Shown: positions 17,879-26,932 of the stretch, in pieces
How positions within the stretch are numbered: position 1 is the stretch's first letter
Layout of the letters: each line of letters begins with the position of its first letter
Virus record (IMG/VR): IMGVR_UViG_3300028394_002801
Coordinates: 46,396-110,395 of that record
Length of the DNA stretch: 64,000 nucleotides
Origin: a virus
Direction: 5' to 3' (one strand)
The notes under the pieces: model-generated
Seen by the model: the letters and a program-made list of their open reading frames with translations, nothing else
What the model was told of the DNA's origin: nothing
The model's database searches: none
Position numbers and translations under genes: made by a program

Positions 17879-18997
17879 ATGTCAGTAATAGCCGAGCCAG
17901 AAAGAACGCAAATTTACACAAGAATTCGTCATTTACTTGGTGCACCATTAAGGGGTGTTGAGATAACTGATGAAATGATGGATTCCTTAATGGAATTATC
18001 CGTTCAAGATTATGAACAATATATGCTTGATTGGCTAACCGAATCCCAATGGGTTAATTTGGTTAATCTTAATATGAGCGAAAAATCTGTTGCAAATGCT
18101 TTAATTACAAGAACAATGGATTTTGAAAAGCAATATGAATATGCTTATTCAAAAATTGTTGGATTGCAAACTGGGGGTCCTTGGGTTTTGCAAAAAGATT
18201 ACATCACATTGGAAGCCAACCAACAATTATATGAAATCCCAGCAGGAAGAGAGGTGAATGAATTATTATGGTATAGCAATCAAGCATTTAGTGCATTTGG
18301 TTTAGGTGGTGCTGGTGGATTTGGATTTGGTGGTATTGGATTGGGCGCATCAGATGCTGGTTTTGCCCAAATGGGGAATACAGGATCCTATTTTATGATG
18401 TCAGGTTTTGATTATTTACTTAGAATGCAAAGTGCAAATGTATTAACAAGGATATTAGGTGGAGCATTAACTTATAGAATTACAGGATTGCCAGATGGAA
18501 AAAAAGCAATCCATATATATAATACACCAGGTGGCAAATTTAACTGGGGAAATTACTCCTCATATGTTGGAAAACAAATTTGGTATTGGTATTATGATGT
18601 GGATGGTGATAGCCGTGGAAAGTGTTTGGAAGATAACCCAGATATTATTAAATTACCATCAGATGTTCCATTTACTGAATTAACTTGGGACAAGTTAAAC
18701 CAACCAGCAAAACATTGGGTGAGAAGGTGGTTTACGGCTTACGTAAAAGAGAGTTTGGGTAGAGTTAGGGGAAAGTATAGTGGAAATATAAAAGCACCTG
18801 ATGCAGAGTTAAAATTGGATTACGAATCACTAATAACTGAAGGTAAAGATGAAAAGTCAAAACTTATTGAAGAATTAATGACAAGATTAGAAAGGCTAAG
18901 ACCTGAAAAACAAATGGAAAAAGAAGCATTACTTGCAGAAAGTTTAAATAAGCAATTAAAGTTTAATGCAATGCCAAGGCAAATTTATGTGATTTAA
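17879..18997 (+). CDS. Putative neck/head-tail joining protein (T4 gp13-like)
   Basis: 372 residues. The start is helical and acidic (ITDEMMDSLMELSVQDYEQY). The middle has a Gly/Phe-rich stretch at about 140-160 (FGLGGAGGFGFGGIGLGASD) and a segment YEIPAGREVNELLWY. The C-terminal third, with WFTAYVKESLGRVRGKYSGN, a DAELKLDYESLITEG segment and KLIEELMTRLERL, follows the arrangement of T4 gp13-type neck proteins, in which a conserved helix, a strand pair and an acidic helix pair end the protein. The assignment rests on this pattern only. The Gly-rich loop is unusual. Another virion structural role is the main alternative. Confidence 0.45.
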   Translation: MSVIAEPERTQIYTRIRHLLGAPLRGVEITDEMMDSLMELSVQDYEQYMLDWLTESQWVNLVNLNMSEKSVANALITRTMDFEKQYEYAYSKIVGLQTGGPWVLQKDYITLEANQQLYEIPAGREVNELLWYSNQAFSAFGLGGAGGFGFGGIGLGASDAGFAQMGNTGSYFMMSGFDYLLRMQSANVLTRILGGALTYRITGLPDGKKAIHIYNTPGGKFNWGNYSSYVGKQIWYWYYDVDGDSRGKCLEDNPDIIKLPSDVPFTELTWDKLNQPAKHWVRRWFTAYVKESLGRVRGKYSGNIKAPDAELKLDYESLITEGKDEKSKLIEELMTRLERLRPEKQMEKEALLAESLNKQLKFNAMPRQIYVI

Positions 18998-18998
18998 A

Positions 18999-19029
18999 TT
19001 TGATTATTAAAAATTTTAAATTATATTTT
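18999..19029 (+). promoter_or_regulatory. Possible Bacteroidota-type promoter
   Basis: TTTG at 18999-19002, a 19-nt spacer and TATATTTT at 19022-19029 match the consensus except for the last base of the -7 element. It lies directly after the stop of the upstream gene and would give a very short leader before the ATG at 19042. The region is very AT-rich, so chance is possible. Confidence 0.35.
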
Positions 19030-19041
19030 AAATAAAAAATT

Positions 19042-19374
19042 ATGGCAGTAATAAAAACAATACCAATTCAGAAGGTCATAAACGGTACATTTGTTAATAC
19101 ATCAGATATCTCCATTGTATCAGAAGCAGAATATTCTACATCTGGGGAAGGTTTTATTATTGTTAGAGCAATACCCCAGTGCAGGTTAATATTAAATTCT
19201 AAAAATACAGATAATGTAATTGTGAAAGCAATGACAAATGTTATTGTTGTTCCAGACAGCAATAAAATTGATGAAGAGTATGATGAAATTTCATTAGAGA
19301 AAGGTGCTTGTGTTGAATTTAAGCACTGTTCTGGGACTTGGTATATTATTAGTTCAGATGGGCTAAAAGGATAA
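19042..19374 (+). CDS. Small beta-rich hypothetical protein
   Basis: 110 residues, MAVIKTIPIQKVINGTFVNT at the start and beta-strand-rich throughout (IIVRAIPQCRLILNS, IVKAMTNVIVVPD, GTWYIISSDG). The general look, a small all-beta protein with many Thr, Asn and Val, resembles head decoration or fibre-tip proteins, and the upstream neighbour is probably structural. No family was recognised. It is followed immediately by a strong terminator. Confidence 0.5.
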   Translation: MAVIKTIPIQKVINGTFVNTSDISIVSEAEYSTSGEGFIIVRAIPQCRLILNSKNTDNVIVKAMTNVIVVPDSNKIDEEYDEISLEKGACVEFKHCSGTWYIISSDGLKG

Positions 19375-19409
19375 AAAAACCCCCAATCTAATTAAGGTTG
19401 GGGGTTTTT
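19375..19409. terminator. Bidirectional intrinsic terminator
   Basis: A 12-bp perfect stem (AAAAACCCCCAA at 19375-19386, TTGGGGGTTTTT at 19398-19409) with an 11-nt loop. The flanking A and T runs give a U-tract on both strands. It separates the convergent 19042 gene and DNA polymerase gene. Confidence 0.92.
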
Positions 19410-19413
19410 AATT

Positions 19414-22092
19414 TTAAGCATTTTCATATATTAGATTGGGATTAACATTTATTTTTTCCCAGAATTTAATCTCATCTTCTGATATTGTCATTACATCATT
19501 TAAATCATCTTGATCCTTTGCCGCATAAGGAATACCATTTATTAATTTACATTCTTCTGTTGTGAAGAATTGTCTATCAGCAGGGTCTTTTATAAGAATC
19601 CTATCCCTAATCTCTGGACTAAAAGCAACCAATAATGGACTTATCCTTTTGTTAAAAGTAACAACTGCTCTTGGCACATTATATTCCCCGGTCAAGTCAG
19701 GTGTTTTTTCAAATACATTTTGGTCAATATAATAGCAATTTAATTTAATTCCATCTTTTGTTTTTGACACATCCCCGTGCGATTGTTTTGTTCCATTATT
19801 TACATAATATATAATATCTCCAAGATTAACATGTAATTTTTCCTTTATGATTAACTCCATGTGTGCCATCTTACTTGTGGTGCTTCCTGCTTTATTTAAT
19901 GTCTTTGACCTTTTTACATAGTCTTTAACATTCTGTCTAACCCTTGCCTTGTTTGCAATTTCAATTAGGGGGATTTGCTTATTATAAACCTTTTCAAAAT
20001 AATTATAATATTCTTCAATAAATTCTTTTCCTTTACCTTCAAGCAATAACTTAACAGCAACATCAATAAATCTTTCAATATATTGGGGAAGTTTCTTTGA
20101 TTTGATTGTATTTCCTGTCAACTTTATTTTACCATCATTTTTCATAATGGCATAGTTTTTTCTTGCAAAATTAACACAAGATAACCAATGACCATCCAAA
20201 TCTAATGCCATTTCTCCCTTCATAAAAGTATCATTGTATTCTGCAACATCAGCATATATACCTTTGTAAATCTTACCTTCTTTAACTTTCCAGTTTAATC
20301 CTTTTCCAATATATTCCCTACTGCTAAAATCATCTGTTGCTGAAAAGTTAACACCATCTGTATCACAAACTAAAGGAACATAACCTCTATCCATAAAGAA
20401 TTTAATCATATGTCTTAAATATAATCTACCAGTACAAGTTATCTGTTCACCTTTATCCATCTCAGCCCAAGGGAAAACTGCTGGTGCTGATAATGAACCA
20501 AACAAAGAGTTTATGAAAATCTTTATTGGTAATTGCTTATTATCATAAGTTGCCGCAATCTTAGGATCCTTATCCTTCCACTCCTCTGCCAAATTCTTAT
20601 AATTAATCCTTGCATTTCTAAAAAATTTTAACATGCCTTCCAAAACACCAGTTATATCACAAGATGGGAATACATCGTGAGCCAATTGTATGGATGGATA
20701 TAGGGACGAGAAGTCAAGTTTATATATATTCTTTGAATACCCTACCTTAACCAATCTGGATAAACCACCCACAAAGTTTCGTTTATCCTCACTTTGGGGG
20801 ACAGCCAACTGATTATTATATGACCAAGCCAACATCAATGTCTTCCATAATCCTGCTGTCCCCATTGTGTATATCCTTTCAAAAGGTAATGGCACCATTT
20901 TTGCCAATAAGAATGATGCTTGACTAAATTCTGAATCAACTCTCATTGTCTCTTCCAAGTCATCATCAAGATATGCTTCAACAAGTTTATCACCAGAAAT
21001 TCTCTTATATACGTTTGGAAATTTAATGTCAAGACCAGGATAATCTGATGCTAATTTATATTTCCCATTCTTTATATTAAGAAAATATTCTTCTTTCTCT
21101 TGATACATTTTACCAATCTTTGTGTGTTCAATATACACACGATCTTCATCTTCTGCATTTATATATTTTGTAATATATTTAAGACCAGCAGATTTGATAT
21201 CGCTATTGATTGCTTGTGCCCTTCTTACTGAATGAATAACATCAATAACATTATATCCCCAAATAGAGGTTTGAGTGTAATTCTCAACATCACCCCCTAA
21301 TTTTAACATAGAATCCCTTCTTGTAACAGATTTTGTTGGATTTAATGATTTGCAAGCAGTTTGAACATGTATCTTTAATATCTCACATCTTTTGAAAATC
21401 CATTCCCAGTCAAACGTTGCTGAATTATAACCTGAAATAATGGTTGGTTTAATTTCATCAATAACTTTAAAAAATTCAATAATACCATTTGCCTCATCCT
21501 CTGGGTTAATGCACTCTATGATTCTGGAATAACCTTTATTGGTTTTAATTCCAATCATAAATATTCTACCATCAGTTGGTTCTAATGCTGTGGTTTCTAA
21601 GTCAAATACAAGTCTTGTTATATCATCATAAGAATCAAACCCTTTAAATAATCTTTTACCTTTGGATATTAGATATTGGTCAACAGGGGGTAGCATAATA
21701 ATTTTGGTTCTACCAATTTCACTCTTTGGGTCTAACCCCCCTTCCTTAAAGAAAGCAGTTAAATTTCTATAACCCTTTAATGACTGAACGATAAATTTCA
21801 TTCCATGTTCCAATCTTGGATGGTCATCTGTTCTTAATTTTGTTATAATAATACTATGTTTGGTCATTGCTTCCTTTTGCAAGACCTTTGACTTATTGTA
21901 GAAATTTAATGAATTTAAATTACCCACCCAACAAAATGAGGTAAAAGTATCTTTGACAATTTGTTTTCCTTTATTGGGAATTTCTTTTATCTTATAGACA
22001 CAATTGGCCATATAATCATATTCAATAGCAACAATATGTTCTTCTGGATCAGAACCATTAAGAAAATCCTCAATCTCTTGACTACTTATCAT
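19414..22092 (-). CDS. Family B DNA polymerase with 3'-5' exonuclease
   Basis: 892 residues, near the 898 of T4 gp43. Exonuclease motifs: Exo I FDLETTAL (D164, E166), Exo II NSATFDWE (N223, D228) and Exo III YLDDD (Y374, D378). Polymerase motifs: A is DFSSLYPS (D460), B is KIFINSLFGS (K524, N528) and C is CDTDGVNF (D577, D579). All catalytic acids are present, so this is the replicative, proofreading polymerase. The C-terminal part with basic segments (KDYVKRSKTLNKAGS) is the thumb. It is transcribed leftwards after the 22126 gene and ends at the bidirectional terminator. No intein is seen in the conserved motifs, unlike the helicase. Confidence 0.96.
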   Translation of the reverse strand: MISSQEIEDFLNGSDPEEHIVAIEYDYMANCVYKIKEIPNKGKQIVKDTFTSFCWVGNLNSLNFYNKSKVLQKEAMTKHSIIITKLRTDDHPRLEHGMKFIVQSLKGYRNLTAFFKEGGLDPKSEIGRTKIIMLPPVDQYLISKGKRLFKGFDSYDDITRLVFDLETTALEPTDGRIFMIGIKTNKGYSRIIECINPEDEANGIIEFFKVIDEIKPTIISGYNSATFDWEWIFKRCEILKIHVQTACKSLNPTKSVTRRDSMLKLGGDVENYTQTSIWGYNVIDVIHSVRRAQAINSDIKSAGLKYITKYINAEDEDRVYIEHTKIGKMYQEKEEYFLNIKNGKYKLASDYPGLDIKFPNVYKRISGDKLVEAYLDDDLEETMRVDSEFSQASFLLAKMVPLPFERIYTMGTAGLWKTLMLAWSYNNQLAVPQSEDKRNFVGGLSRLVKVGYSKNIYKLDFSSLYPSIQLAHDVFPSCDITGVLEGMLKFFRNARINYKNLAEEWKDKDPKIAATYDNKQLPIKIFINSLFGSLSAPAVFPWAEMDKGEQITCTGRLYLRHMIKFFMDRGYVPLVCDTDGVNFSATDDFSSREYIGKGLNWKVKEGKIYKGIYADVAEYNDTFMKGEMALDLDGHWLSCVNFARKNYAIMKNDGKIKLTGNTIKSKKLPQYIERFIDVAVKLLLEGKGKEFIEEYYNYFEKVYNKQIPLIEIANKARVRQNVKDYVKRSKTLNKAGSTTSKMAHMELIIKEKLHVNLGDIIYYVNNGTKQSHGDVSKTKDGIKLNCYYIDQNVFEKTPDLTGEYNVPRAVVTFNKRISPLLVAFSPEIRDRILIKDPADRQFFTTEECKLINGIPYAAKDQDDLNDVMTISEDEIKFWEKINVNPNLIYENA

Positions 22093-22125
22093 ATTTATTA
22101 TTTTAGGGGTAAAAATCTAAAAGTT

Positions 22126-22500
22126 TTAATTAAACTTCTTAATAAACGAATCTAAAATAATAATAGTTAATTCTTCTCTTAAAGGCAAGATGAGATCGCC
22201 ATCTTCATTTCTAATTAAAAATTCACCTTTATATATGCCAGGTGCATTTGTTTCTCTTTTCTTAAATTGATAATATATATAATATTCCACAGTTGGGGTT
22301 GGCTCTGTTGTTTCTTTTGCAACTAAATATGCTTCAGCATTTGTTATTTTATACATTCCTGTTTTAGCATCTGCCATAGAAAAGTAAATGGATGATGTTT
22401 CCAAATCCTCCATAAATTTTTTGTAATCTGACCTACCATCTTTAATTGGTTCAACTTTTAATATAGGTAAATCTGCCCCTTTCTTTATATAAAAATTCAT
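22126..22500 (-). CDS. Probable virion protein, Ig-like/baseplate type
   Basis: 124 residues. The start MNFYIKKGADLPILKVEPIK, the central YYIYYQFKKRETNAPGIYKG and the end GDLILPLREELTIIILDSFI follow a pattern of small beta-sandwich proteins encoded in tail modules of Bacteroidota phages. In these, a polarised ligand-like strand is followed by a turn and an LP-x-RE strand. The function is probably structural (baseplate or tail attachment). It is upstream of the polymerase gene in the same direction with a 33-nt gap, an odd neighbour for a structural gene. The identification is tentative. Confidence 0.5.
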   Translation of the reverse strand: MNFYIKKGADLPILKVEPIKDGRSDYKKFMEDLETSSIYFSMADAKTGMYKITNAEAYLVAKETTEPTPTVEYYIYYQFKKRETNAPGIYKGEFLIRNEDGDLILPLREELTIIILDSFIKKFN

Positions 22501-22556
22501 ATTTTCTTTATTATTAAATATCCAAAAAATTAAAAACTAATTTTTTAAAAAAATGG

Positions 22557-22588
22557 TTTGCAATTTTAATTATTTTTTGATATATTTA
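22557..22588 (+). promoter_or_regulatory. Probable Bacteroidota-type promoter
   Basis: TTTG at 22557-22560, a 20-nt spacer and TATATTTA at 22581-22588 differ from the consensus TTTG/TAnnTTTG only in the final base. The ATG of the next gene is at 22606, about 12 nt after the expected transcription start. It lies in the divergent gap between two operons, where a promoter is needed. Confidence 0.5.
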
Positions 22589-22605
22589 TATATCAAAATA
22601 AAGAA

Positions 22606-23214
22606 ATGTTCAAAGAGATTAGAGAACAAATTAACAAGGTGGTGAATTGGTATCAATCTTTGATTGACAGTAAGAATTTAACCAAAGAAATTAATCATAT
22701 TTTGGAAGAAAATGGATTTTTAATCCAAGATATATATGATGTTGAGAATGTTAGTGGAATTATTAGTGCACTAAAATTATCAGAAGTATTACCACTTTAT
22801 TTATATGAAGGAATTGATTTTGAACTTGACAACTCTGGTGGTGTTATTATATTTTCCACAGATTTAAATTCCACATTAGGCAAGGCTGAAACATTTAGTG
22901 ATAAGGTTAAATTTTTCTTTGATAGTAAATGGAAGACATTTTTAAACAGATTAAATGTTAGTGATAGGCTTAAAAAAATACTATTAGATAAATATGAACA
23001 ACCTGGATTTACTTTGGGTAAAAACTTTAGAGGCGCATATAAAAGTAAAAATGGATTAACATTTAATGAAAAATCTTTTACTATTGATATTGCAGGTATT
23101 GACTCTGATGCTTTGATTTTAATTGCATCTGAAATTTGTAGAGAATTTAAACAAGAGACTGTAATGGTTAGAGATTTCAATAGAAATAAAGTACTTTTTG
23201 TTAATGATTTGTAA
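22606..23214 (+). CDS. Hypothetical protein, 202 residues
   Basis: A mixed alpha/beta protein with helical start (IREQINKVVNWYQSLIDSKN), a hydrophobic stretch LSEVLPLYLYEGIDFELD, a central FFDSKWKTFLNRLNVSDRLK and a C-terminal strand RDFNRNKVLFVND. No membrane span, no cysteine-rich motif and no recognised family. It has a plausible promoter of its own and is followed 12 nt later by the DoxX-like gene, so the two are probably co-expressed. Role unknown. Confidence 0.55.
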   Translation: MFKEIREQINKVVNWYQSLIDSKNLTKEINHILEENGFLIQDIYDVENVSGIISALKLSEVLPLYLYEGIDFELDNSGGVIIFSTDLNSTLGKAETFSDKVKFFFDSKWKTFLNRLNVSDRLKKILLDKYEQPGFTLGKNFRGAYKSKNGLTFNEKSFTIDIAGIDSDALILIASEICREFKQETVMVRDFNRNKVLFVNDL

Positions 23215-23226
23215 AAAAAAATTAAA

Positions 23227-23616
23227 ATGAAAGAGAATTTATTAAAGGCTTCAATTTTTATGTTAGCATTTCTATTTATTGTGTTTGGTGCTAATAAGTT
23301 TTTAAATTTTATGACACCCCCACCACCAACAGATACTGGAGCACAACTTCTTATGGTAGGAATGTTTAATTCATATCTTAAAACATTAGTTGGTATTGTA
23401 GAGGTATTTAGTAGTTGTTTGTTATTATTTAGAAGAACAAGATTCTTTGGTTTTCTAATTATTATACCTATTATTTTGAATATTATTTTATATCATTTAA
23501 CAACAAATGATTTTTCAAATCCAATTATACTAATTATTGGTGTCCTTTTTGGGGGACTTTGTTATAGTCAAAAAGATGGAGTTAGAGAATTATTTAAGAT
23601 ACAATCAAATATTTAA
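23227..23616 (+). CDS. DoxX-like integral membrane protein
   Basis: 129 residues with four predicted membrane helices at about 8-24, 51-68, 73-90 and 98-114. The pattern FGANKFLNFM after helix 1, GIVEVFSSCLLLFRRTRFFG across helices 2-3 and PIILNIILYHL in helix 3 is typical of DoxX/DoxD-family proteins. Cellular members are linked to redox and thiol stress responses and have been reported with superoxide dismutase in mycobacteria. This phage also carries a superoxide dismutase at 17150, which makes a joint redox role possible but unproven. Two hairpins follow the gene. Confidence 0.75.
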   Translation: MKENLLKASIFMLAFLFIVFGANKFLNFMTPPPPTDTGAQLLMVGMFNSYLKTLVGIVEVFSSCLLLFRRTRFFGFLIIIPIILNIILYHLTTNDFSNPIILIIGVLFGGLCYSQKDGVRELFKIQSNI

Positions 23617-23620
23617 ATTC

Positions 23621-23653
23621 TGCCAAATCAACAAAATAAATAGAGATTTGGCA
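23621..23653 (+). terminator. Hairpin after the DoxX-like gene
   Basis: A 9-bp perfect stem (TGCCAAATC at 23621-23629, GATTTGGCA at 23645-23653) with a 15-nt loop begins 5 nt after the stop codon. There is no immediate T-run, so it could be an RNA 3' structure rather than a terminator. Confidence 0.45.
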
Positions 23654-23681
23654 ACTTATAAAAAAATTTAAGAATTAGTGG

Positions 23682-23712
23682 AAAGGGGTTGAAATTGACC
23701 CCTTTTCTTTTT
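23682..23712 (+). terminator. Intrinsic terminator upstream of metK
   Basis: An 8-bp GC-containing stem (AAAGGGGT at 23682-23689, ACCCCTTT at 23698-23705), loop TGAAATTG, then a TCTTTTT tract at 23706-23712. It overlaps the upstream element of the metK promoter. Confidence 0.82.
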
Positions 23713-23719
23713 ATATTTG
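23688..23719 (+). promoter_or_regulatory. Bacteroidota-type promoter for metK
   Basis: TATATTTG at 23712-23719 is an exact TAnnTTTG element. GTTG at 23688-23691, 20 nt upstream, fits the TTTG element with one mismatch. The expected transcript starts about 30 nt before the metK ATG at 23755. Overlap with the terminator hairpin could allow interplay between read-through and initiation. Confidence 0.6.
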
Positions 23720-23754
23720 GAAAGTGAATTGTTTAACTCAAAAAAATATAAATT

Positions 23755-24894
23755 ATGAAACTAATTACAGCTGAAAGCGTTTCCATTGGGCATCCAGATA
23801 AGGTTGCTGACCAAATTTCAGATGCAATACTTGATGCTTATCTAACTCTTGACCCAGATGCAAAGGTTGCTGTTGAAACACTTGTTAAAGACAATTGTGT
23901 TGTATTGGGGGGTGAAATATCCAGCACACATAGAATCAATTATGAAGAGGTTATTAAAAATACCGTAAAAGAAATTGGTTATACTAACCCAGCACATGGA
24001 TTTTATTACAAAAATATTACAATCATAAATTTGATTGGTCAGCAAAGCAGAGAAATAAATAATGCTGTTTTAAAAAATAGTGAAGAGTCACTTGGTGCTG
24101 GCGACCAAGGTTTTATGACTGGCTATGCAACAAATGAAACAAATACCTATATGCCAATTGGTATGTATGTTTCAAAGAAGTTGGTTGATTATGTGTATAA
24201 TAACATAGGATTTGGACCTGATATTAAAACACAAACAACAATTGAGTATGATGACAATACCAAAAGAATTCATACCATATTGGTATCAACTATGCATAGT
24301 GAAGATTTAACCCTATCTAATGTAAGGCAAATTATTATGAAAGGCATTAAAAATAATGATATGAATTTGGATGCTGATATTTTTGCCTTGATTGATGATA
24401 GAACCTCAATTGTTATTAACCCTGCTGGTTCTTGGAATGTTGGAGGTCCAGTTGCAGATTGTGGAGTCACAGGCAGAAAGATTGTGGTGGATCAATATGG
24501 ACCATATAACCCTGTTGGTGGTGGTGCATTTAGTGGAAAAGACCCAAGCAAAGTGGATAGAACTGGCGCATATTTAGCAAGATATATTGCAAAAAATATT
24601 GTGGCAGCAGGATATACAGATAAGTGTGCTGTTGAAATTGCTTATATGATTGGGGTGGATAAGCCAGCCTCATTAAGCATAAACACATTTGGACAGTATT
24701 CTGATGATTGGTTGGAAGGAGTTGTTTGCAGAATATTCCCCTTAACACCATCACAAATTATCAATCATTTTAAATTGAAAAGACCAATTTATCTTGAATC
24801 ATCAAGAGGTCATTTTGGAAATGATATAATGCCTTGGGAAAAATTGGATAAAATAGAAGACTTAAAACGTTTAGCCGTTATTCATAAGGGTTAA
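23755..24894 (+). CDS. metK: S-adenosylmethionine synthetase
   Basis: 379 residues, full length compared with 384 in E. coli. It shows the ATP/phosphate motif GHPDK (12-16), the GAGDQGFMTGY signature (from 114), GPVADCGVTGRKIVVDQYG and the P-loop-like GGGAFSGKDPSKVDRTGAY. The enzyme makes AdoMet from methionine and ATP. One difference is Ile before GHPDK where many bacterial enzymes have Glu. It could support methyltransferase reactions during infection or compensate for AdoMet-degrading defences. It has its own promoter and its 3' end overlaps the convergent 24871 gene by 24 nt. Catalytic motifs look intact. Confidence 0.95.
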   Translation: MKLITAESVSIGHPDKVADQISDAILDAYLTLDPDAKVAVETLVKDNCVVLGGEISSTHRINYEEVIKNTVKEIGYTNPAHGFYYKNITIINLIGQQSREINNAVLKNSEESLGAGDQGFMTGYATNETNTYMPIGMYVSKKLVDYVYNNIGFGPDIKTQTTIEYDDNTKRIHTILVSTMHSEDLTLSNVRQIIMKGIKNNDMNLDADIFALIDDRTSIVINPAGSWNVGGPVADCGVTGRKIVVDQYGPYNPVGGGAFSGKDPSKVDRTGAYLARYIAKNIVAAGYTDKCAVEIAYMIGVDKPASLSINTFGQYSDDWLEGVVCRIFPLTPSQIINHFKLKRPIYLESSRGHFGNDIMPWEKLDKIEDLKRLAVIHKG

Positions 24895-25590
24895 ATAATT
24901 ATCAATAAAATCTGGGGGGTAGTTGGAATGAATCATTTTCTTAACTACCTCCTGTATTTTTTCCTCACGTGATAATCTTGGATTGGTGCTTAATCCATTT
25001 TCTATTGTATAACCAATCATATCACTTGTTGGCAATTTGTATTCTTTCTTTTCTTCTTTTGATTTAAGTCCCCCAATCTTTTCCCACACAACTACAAGCA
25101 AAGAACCATCATGCCATTTATACATCATTCCTTTGTATCCCATTTTTTCAAGCATACTTGACATATAAATGACCTGCATCTGATATGGTACATTATCACT
25201 ACCATATTTTTTTGCTGCGATATCATAGAGATTTAGGGGGTCAGCGTTGAATGGATATAAGTCACTTAATTTAACATCTACTTCATATAATGTGCCAGAA
25301 ACAATTCTTTCCTTCTGGTTTAAATTTGTATAAAAGAATATTCTTTTCTTACCCCACCATTGTTCTGAACTGGTATAACTATTCTCACCAAATTTAAGGG
25401 GATCCAAATATTCTAAATTGGATGGGCCAAAATGATATAACTTAACATATTCACCATCTGTTTCCAATTGAGAAAGCCACCTATCATTAAATAAGTGGCT
25501 ATCTGGTTTTTCTGGTAAATCATTTGCCTCATCTTCTTCGGAAATGACCATTATTTTTTTAATTCTAAAAATCTCTTCTTGTAAATTCAT
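24871..25590 (-). CDS. Hypothetical protein, possible ADP-ribosyltransferase-like fold
   Basis: 239 residues. The first 17 residues (MNLQEEIFRIKKIMVIS) form a short amphipathic helix like those at the start of several proteins in phages of Bacteroidota. Then comes VKLYHFGPSNLEYLDPLKFG and a RIFFYTN strand. LYHFG followed by an aromatic strand recalls the LYHGT start of ADP-ribosyltransferase-like domains found in phage polyvalent proteins, but the other catalytic signatures cannot be confirmed. It overlaps metK tail-to-tail by 24 nt. Function is unknown; the fold suggestion is weak. Confidence 0.5.
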   Translation of the reverse strand: MNLQEEIFRIKKIMVISEEDEANDLPEKPDSHLFNDRWLSQLETDGEYVKLYHFGPSNLEYLDPLKFGENSYTSSEQWWGKKRIFFYTNLNQKERIVSGTLYEVDVKLSDLYPFNADPLNLYDIAAKKYGSDNVPYQMQVIYMSSMLEKMGYKGMMYKWHDGSLLVVVWEKIGGLKSKEEKKEYKLPTSDMIGYTIENGLSTNPRLSREEKIQEVVKKMIHSNYPPDFIDNYLTLMNNG

Positions 25591-25629
25591 ATATAATAAA
25601 TATCATATAAATATCATATATTATGAATT

Positions 25630-26886
25630 TTAACCAATATTTAATTGACCTGTAATCCTATCACACCAACCTTTTGATTTTGAATAAGGCCAAACAACCC
25701 AATACTTTGGTTGCTTTGTTGTTTGAAAATCCCTCCATATTTTGCAATATTTATCTGGGTCTCTCATCATAGTATTAATTTCATTTATATCAGCATCTTT
25801 CCTATATAAAGTTTCATCATTATCACCATGGAATGCCACCACCCAATATTCATAATCTGGTTCTGGAACTGAAACATATTGGATATCAATACAATGTCTA
25901 AATATAATTGAAAAACTATTCTCCCATTCTTCCTCTGTCTTATACTCCTCCTTAACTGGGGGGTTTTTCTTATCTATTGTCCATTGTTGAACTGCACGTT
26001 TGGCATAATGAATGCCAGCATATTTTTCATAATCTCTTAATGTTCTAACTGGGCCAAAACCATATAATCCATCATGCCCCTCTTGTTGAACACCATCCAC
26101 ACCAAACAATCGCTTGTTTAAATAATGTGCCCTCTCATTCTTTTTAACCCAATCTCTATCATCATCCCATTGTTTAACCTTTCCCTTTCTTGTATATTCA
26201 TGATATATAATTGGAAAATGTGGATGGAATAAATCATATCCCCAAGTATATGCCCTAACTGCAATTGAAATTTCCTCACCATGAAAATAATATTCTGGAT
26301 TATGTTGAACTTCATTTGCAAATTGTCCTAGGGTAAAGCAATAATGTGCTGAATAAAATCTTGCTGGAATTGGTTTATCTAAACTCCGCCAATCTGGAAT
26401 TGTTTCAGGCATAAAGAATACATTTCCCTCTGGGGAAAACCTATCAAAAACCATCCTCCAAGGTTCTTGCACCCTCCCTGCTGGGTCATTTGTTGGTTCA
26501 TAAGAACAAGCATAGGAAGTCAATAAAGGTTTCTTATACCCATCTTTCTGCAAGCCCTTAATTATTTTTATTAATGTATCATCCCAATCTTGATTAAAAC
26601 GCATATGTGAATCAATTTGAAGGGTATATTGCTCATTATTATATAATTGCTGAATTAAATTTCTTGCCCAACAAGCCCCATTGGATTCATTATATGGTAT
26701 ATCTAATATTTTAAATCTTTTATCTTTTCTCCATTTATCAAGATTATCAAAACCATCCTCATCAGCATATTGCCTTGCAATAGCAAAAACAAGGTTCTTT
26801 GGCTTCTTTGCCTTATCCAAAATGTCCTCAATGGTTTTAACTAATTCAGGATCGCGATAACTTGCAATCTGTACAAATATTTTCAT
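25630..26886 (-). CDS. Glycosyltransferase of the GlcNAc (Skp1-type) family, copy A
   Basis: 418 residues. MKIFVQIASYRDPELVKTIE at the N-terminus, the DxD-like QIDSHMRFNQDWD (donor/metal site), SAHYCFTLGQFANEV and GEEISIAVRAYTWGYDLFHP are the hallmarks of the GlcNAc family (Pfam PF11397), whose characterised members add GlcNAc to hydroxyproline of Skp1 in protists. A paralogue lies at 32725. The gene ends a minus-strand cluster of seven glycosyltransferase-like genes downstream of a collagen-like fibre gene. The sugar and acceptor cannot be told from sequence; a virion fibre or a lipid/surface glycan are both possible. Confidence 0.85.
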   Translation of the reverse strand: MKIFVQIASYRDPELVKTIEDILDKAKKPKNLVFAIARQYADEDGFDNLDKWRKDKRFKILDIPYNESNGACWARNLIQQLYNNEQYTLQIDSHMRFNQDWDDTLIKIIKGLQKDGYKKPLLTSYACSYEPTNDPAGRVQEPWRMVFDRFSPEGNVFFMPETIPDWRSLDKPIPARFYSAHYCFTLGQFANEVQHNPEYYFHGEEISIAVRAYTWGYDLFHPHFPIIYHEYTRKGKVKQWDDDRDWVKKNERAHYLNKRLFGVDGVQQEGHDGLYGFGPVRTLRDYEKYAGIHYAKRAVQQWTIDKKNPPVKEEYKTEEEWENSFSIIFRHCIDIQYVSVPEPDYEYWVVAFHGDNDETLYRKDADINEINTMMRDPDKYCKIWRDFQTTKQPKYWVVWPYSKSKGWCDRITGQLNIG

Positions 26887-26932
26887 TGTCTTTTTTTTAT
26901 GAAAAATAAGATATTTAATTTAAATATAAAGG

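Noticed and set aside
24871-25590. Firm call of an ADP-ribosyltransferase toxin
   Set aside because: Only a LYHFG-like start is suggestive; the Ser-Thr-Ser and Glu catalytic motifs were not found clearly.
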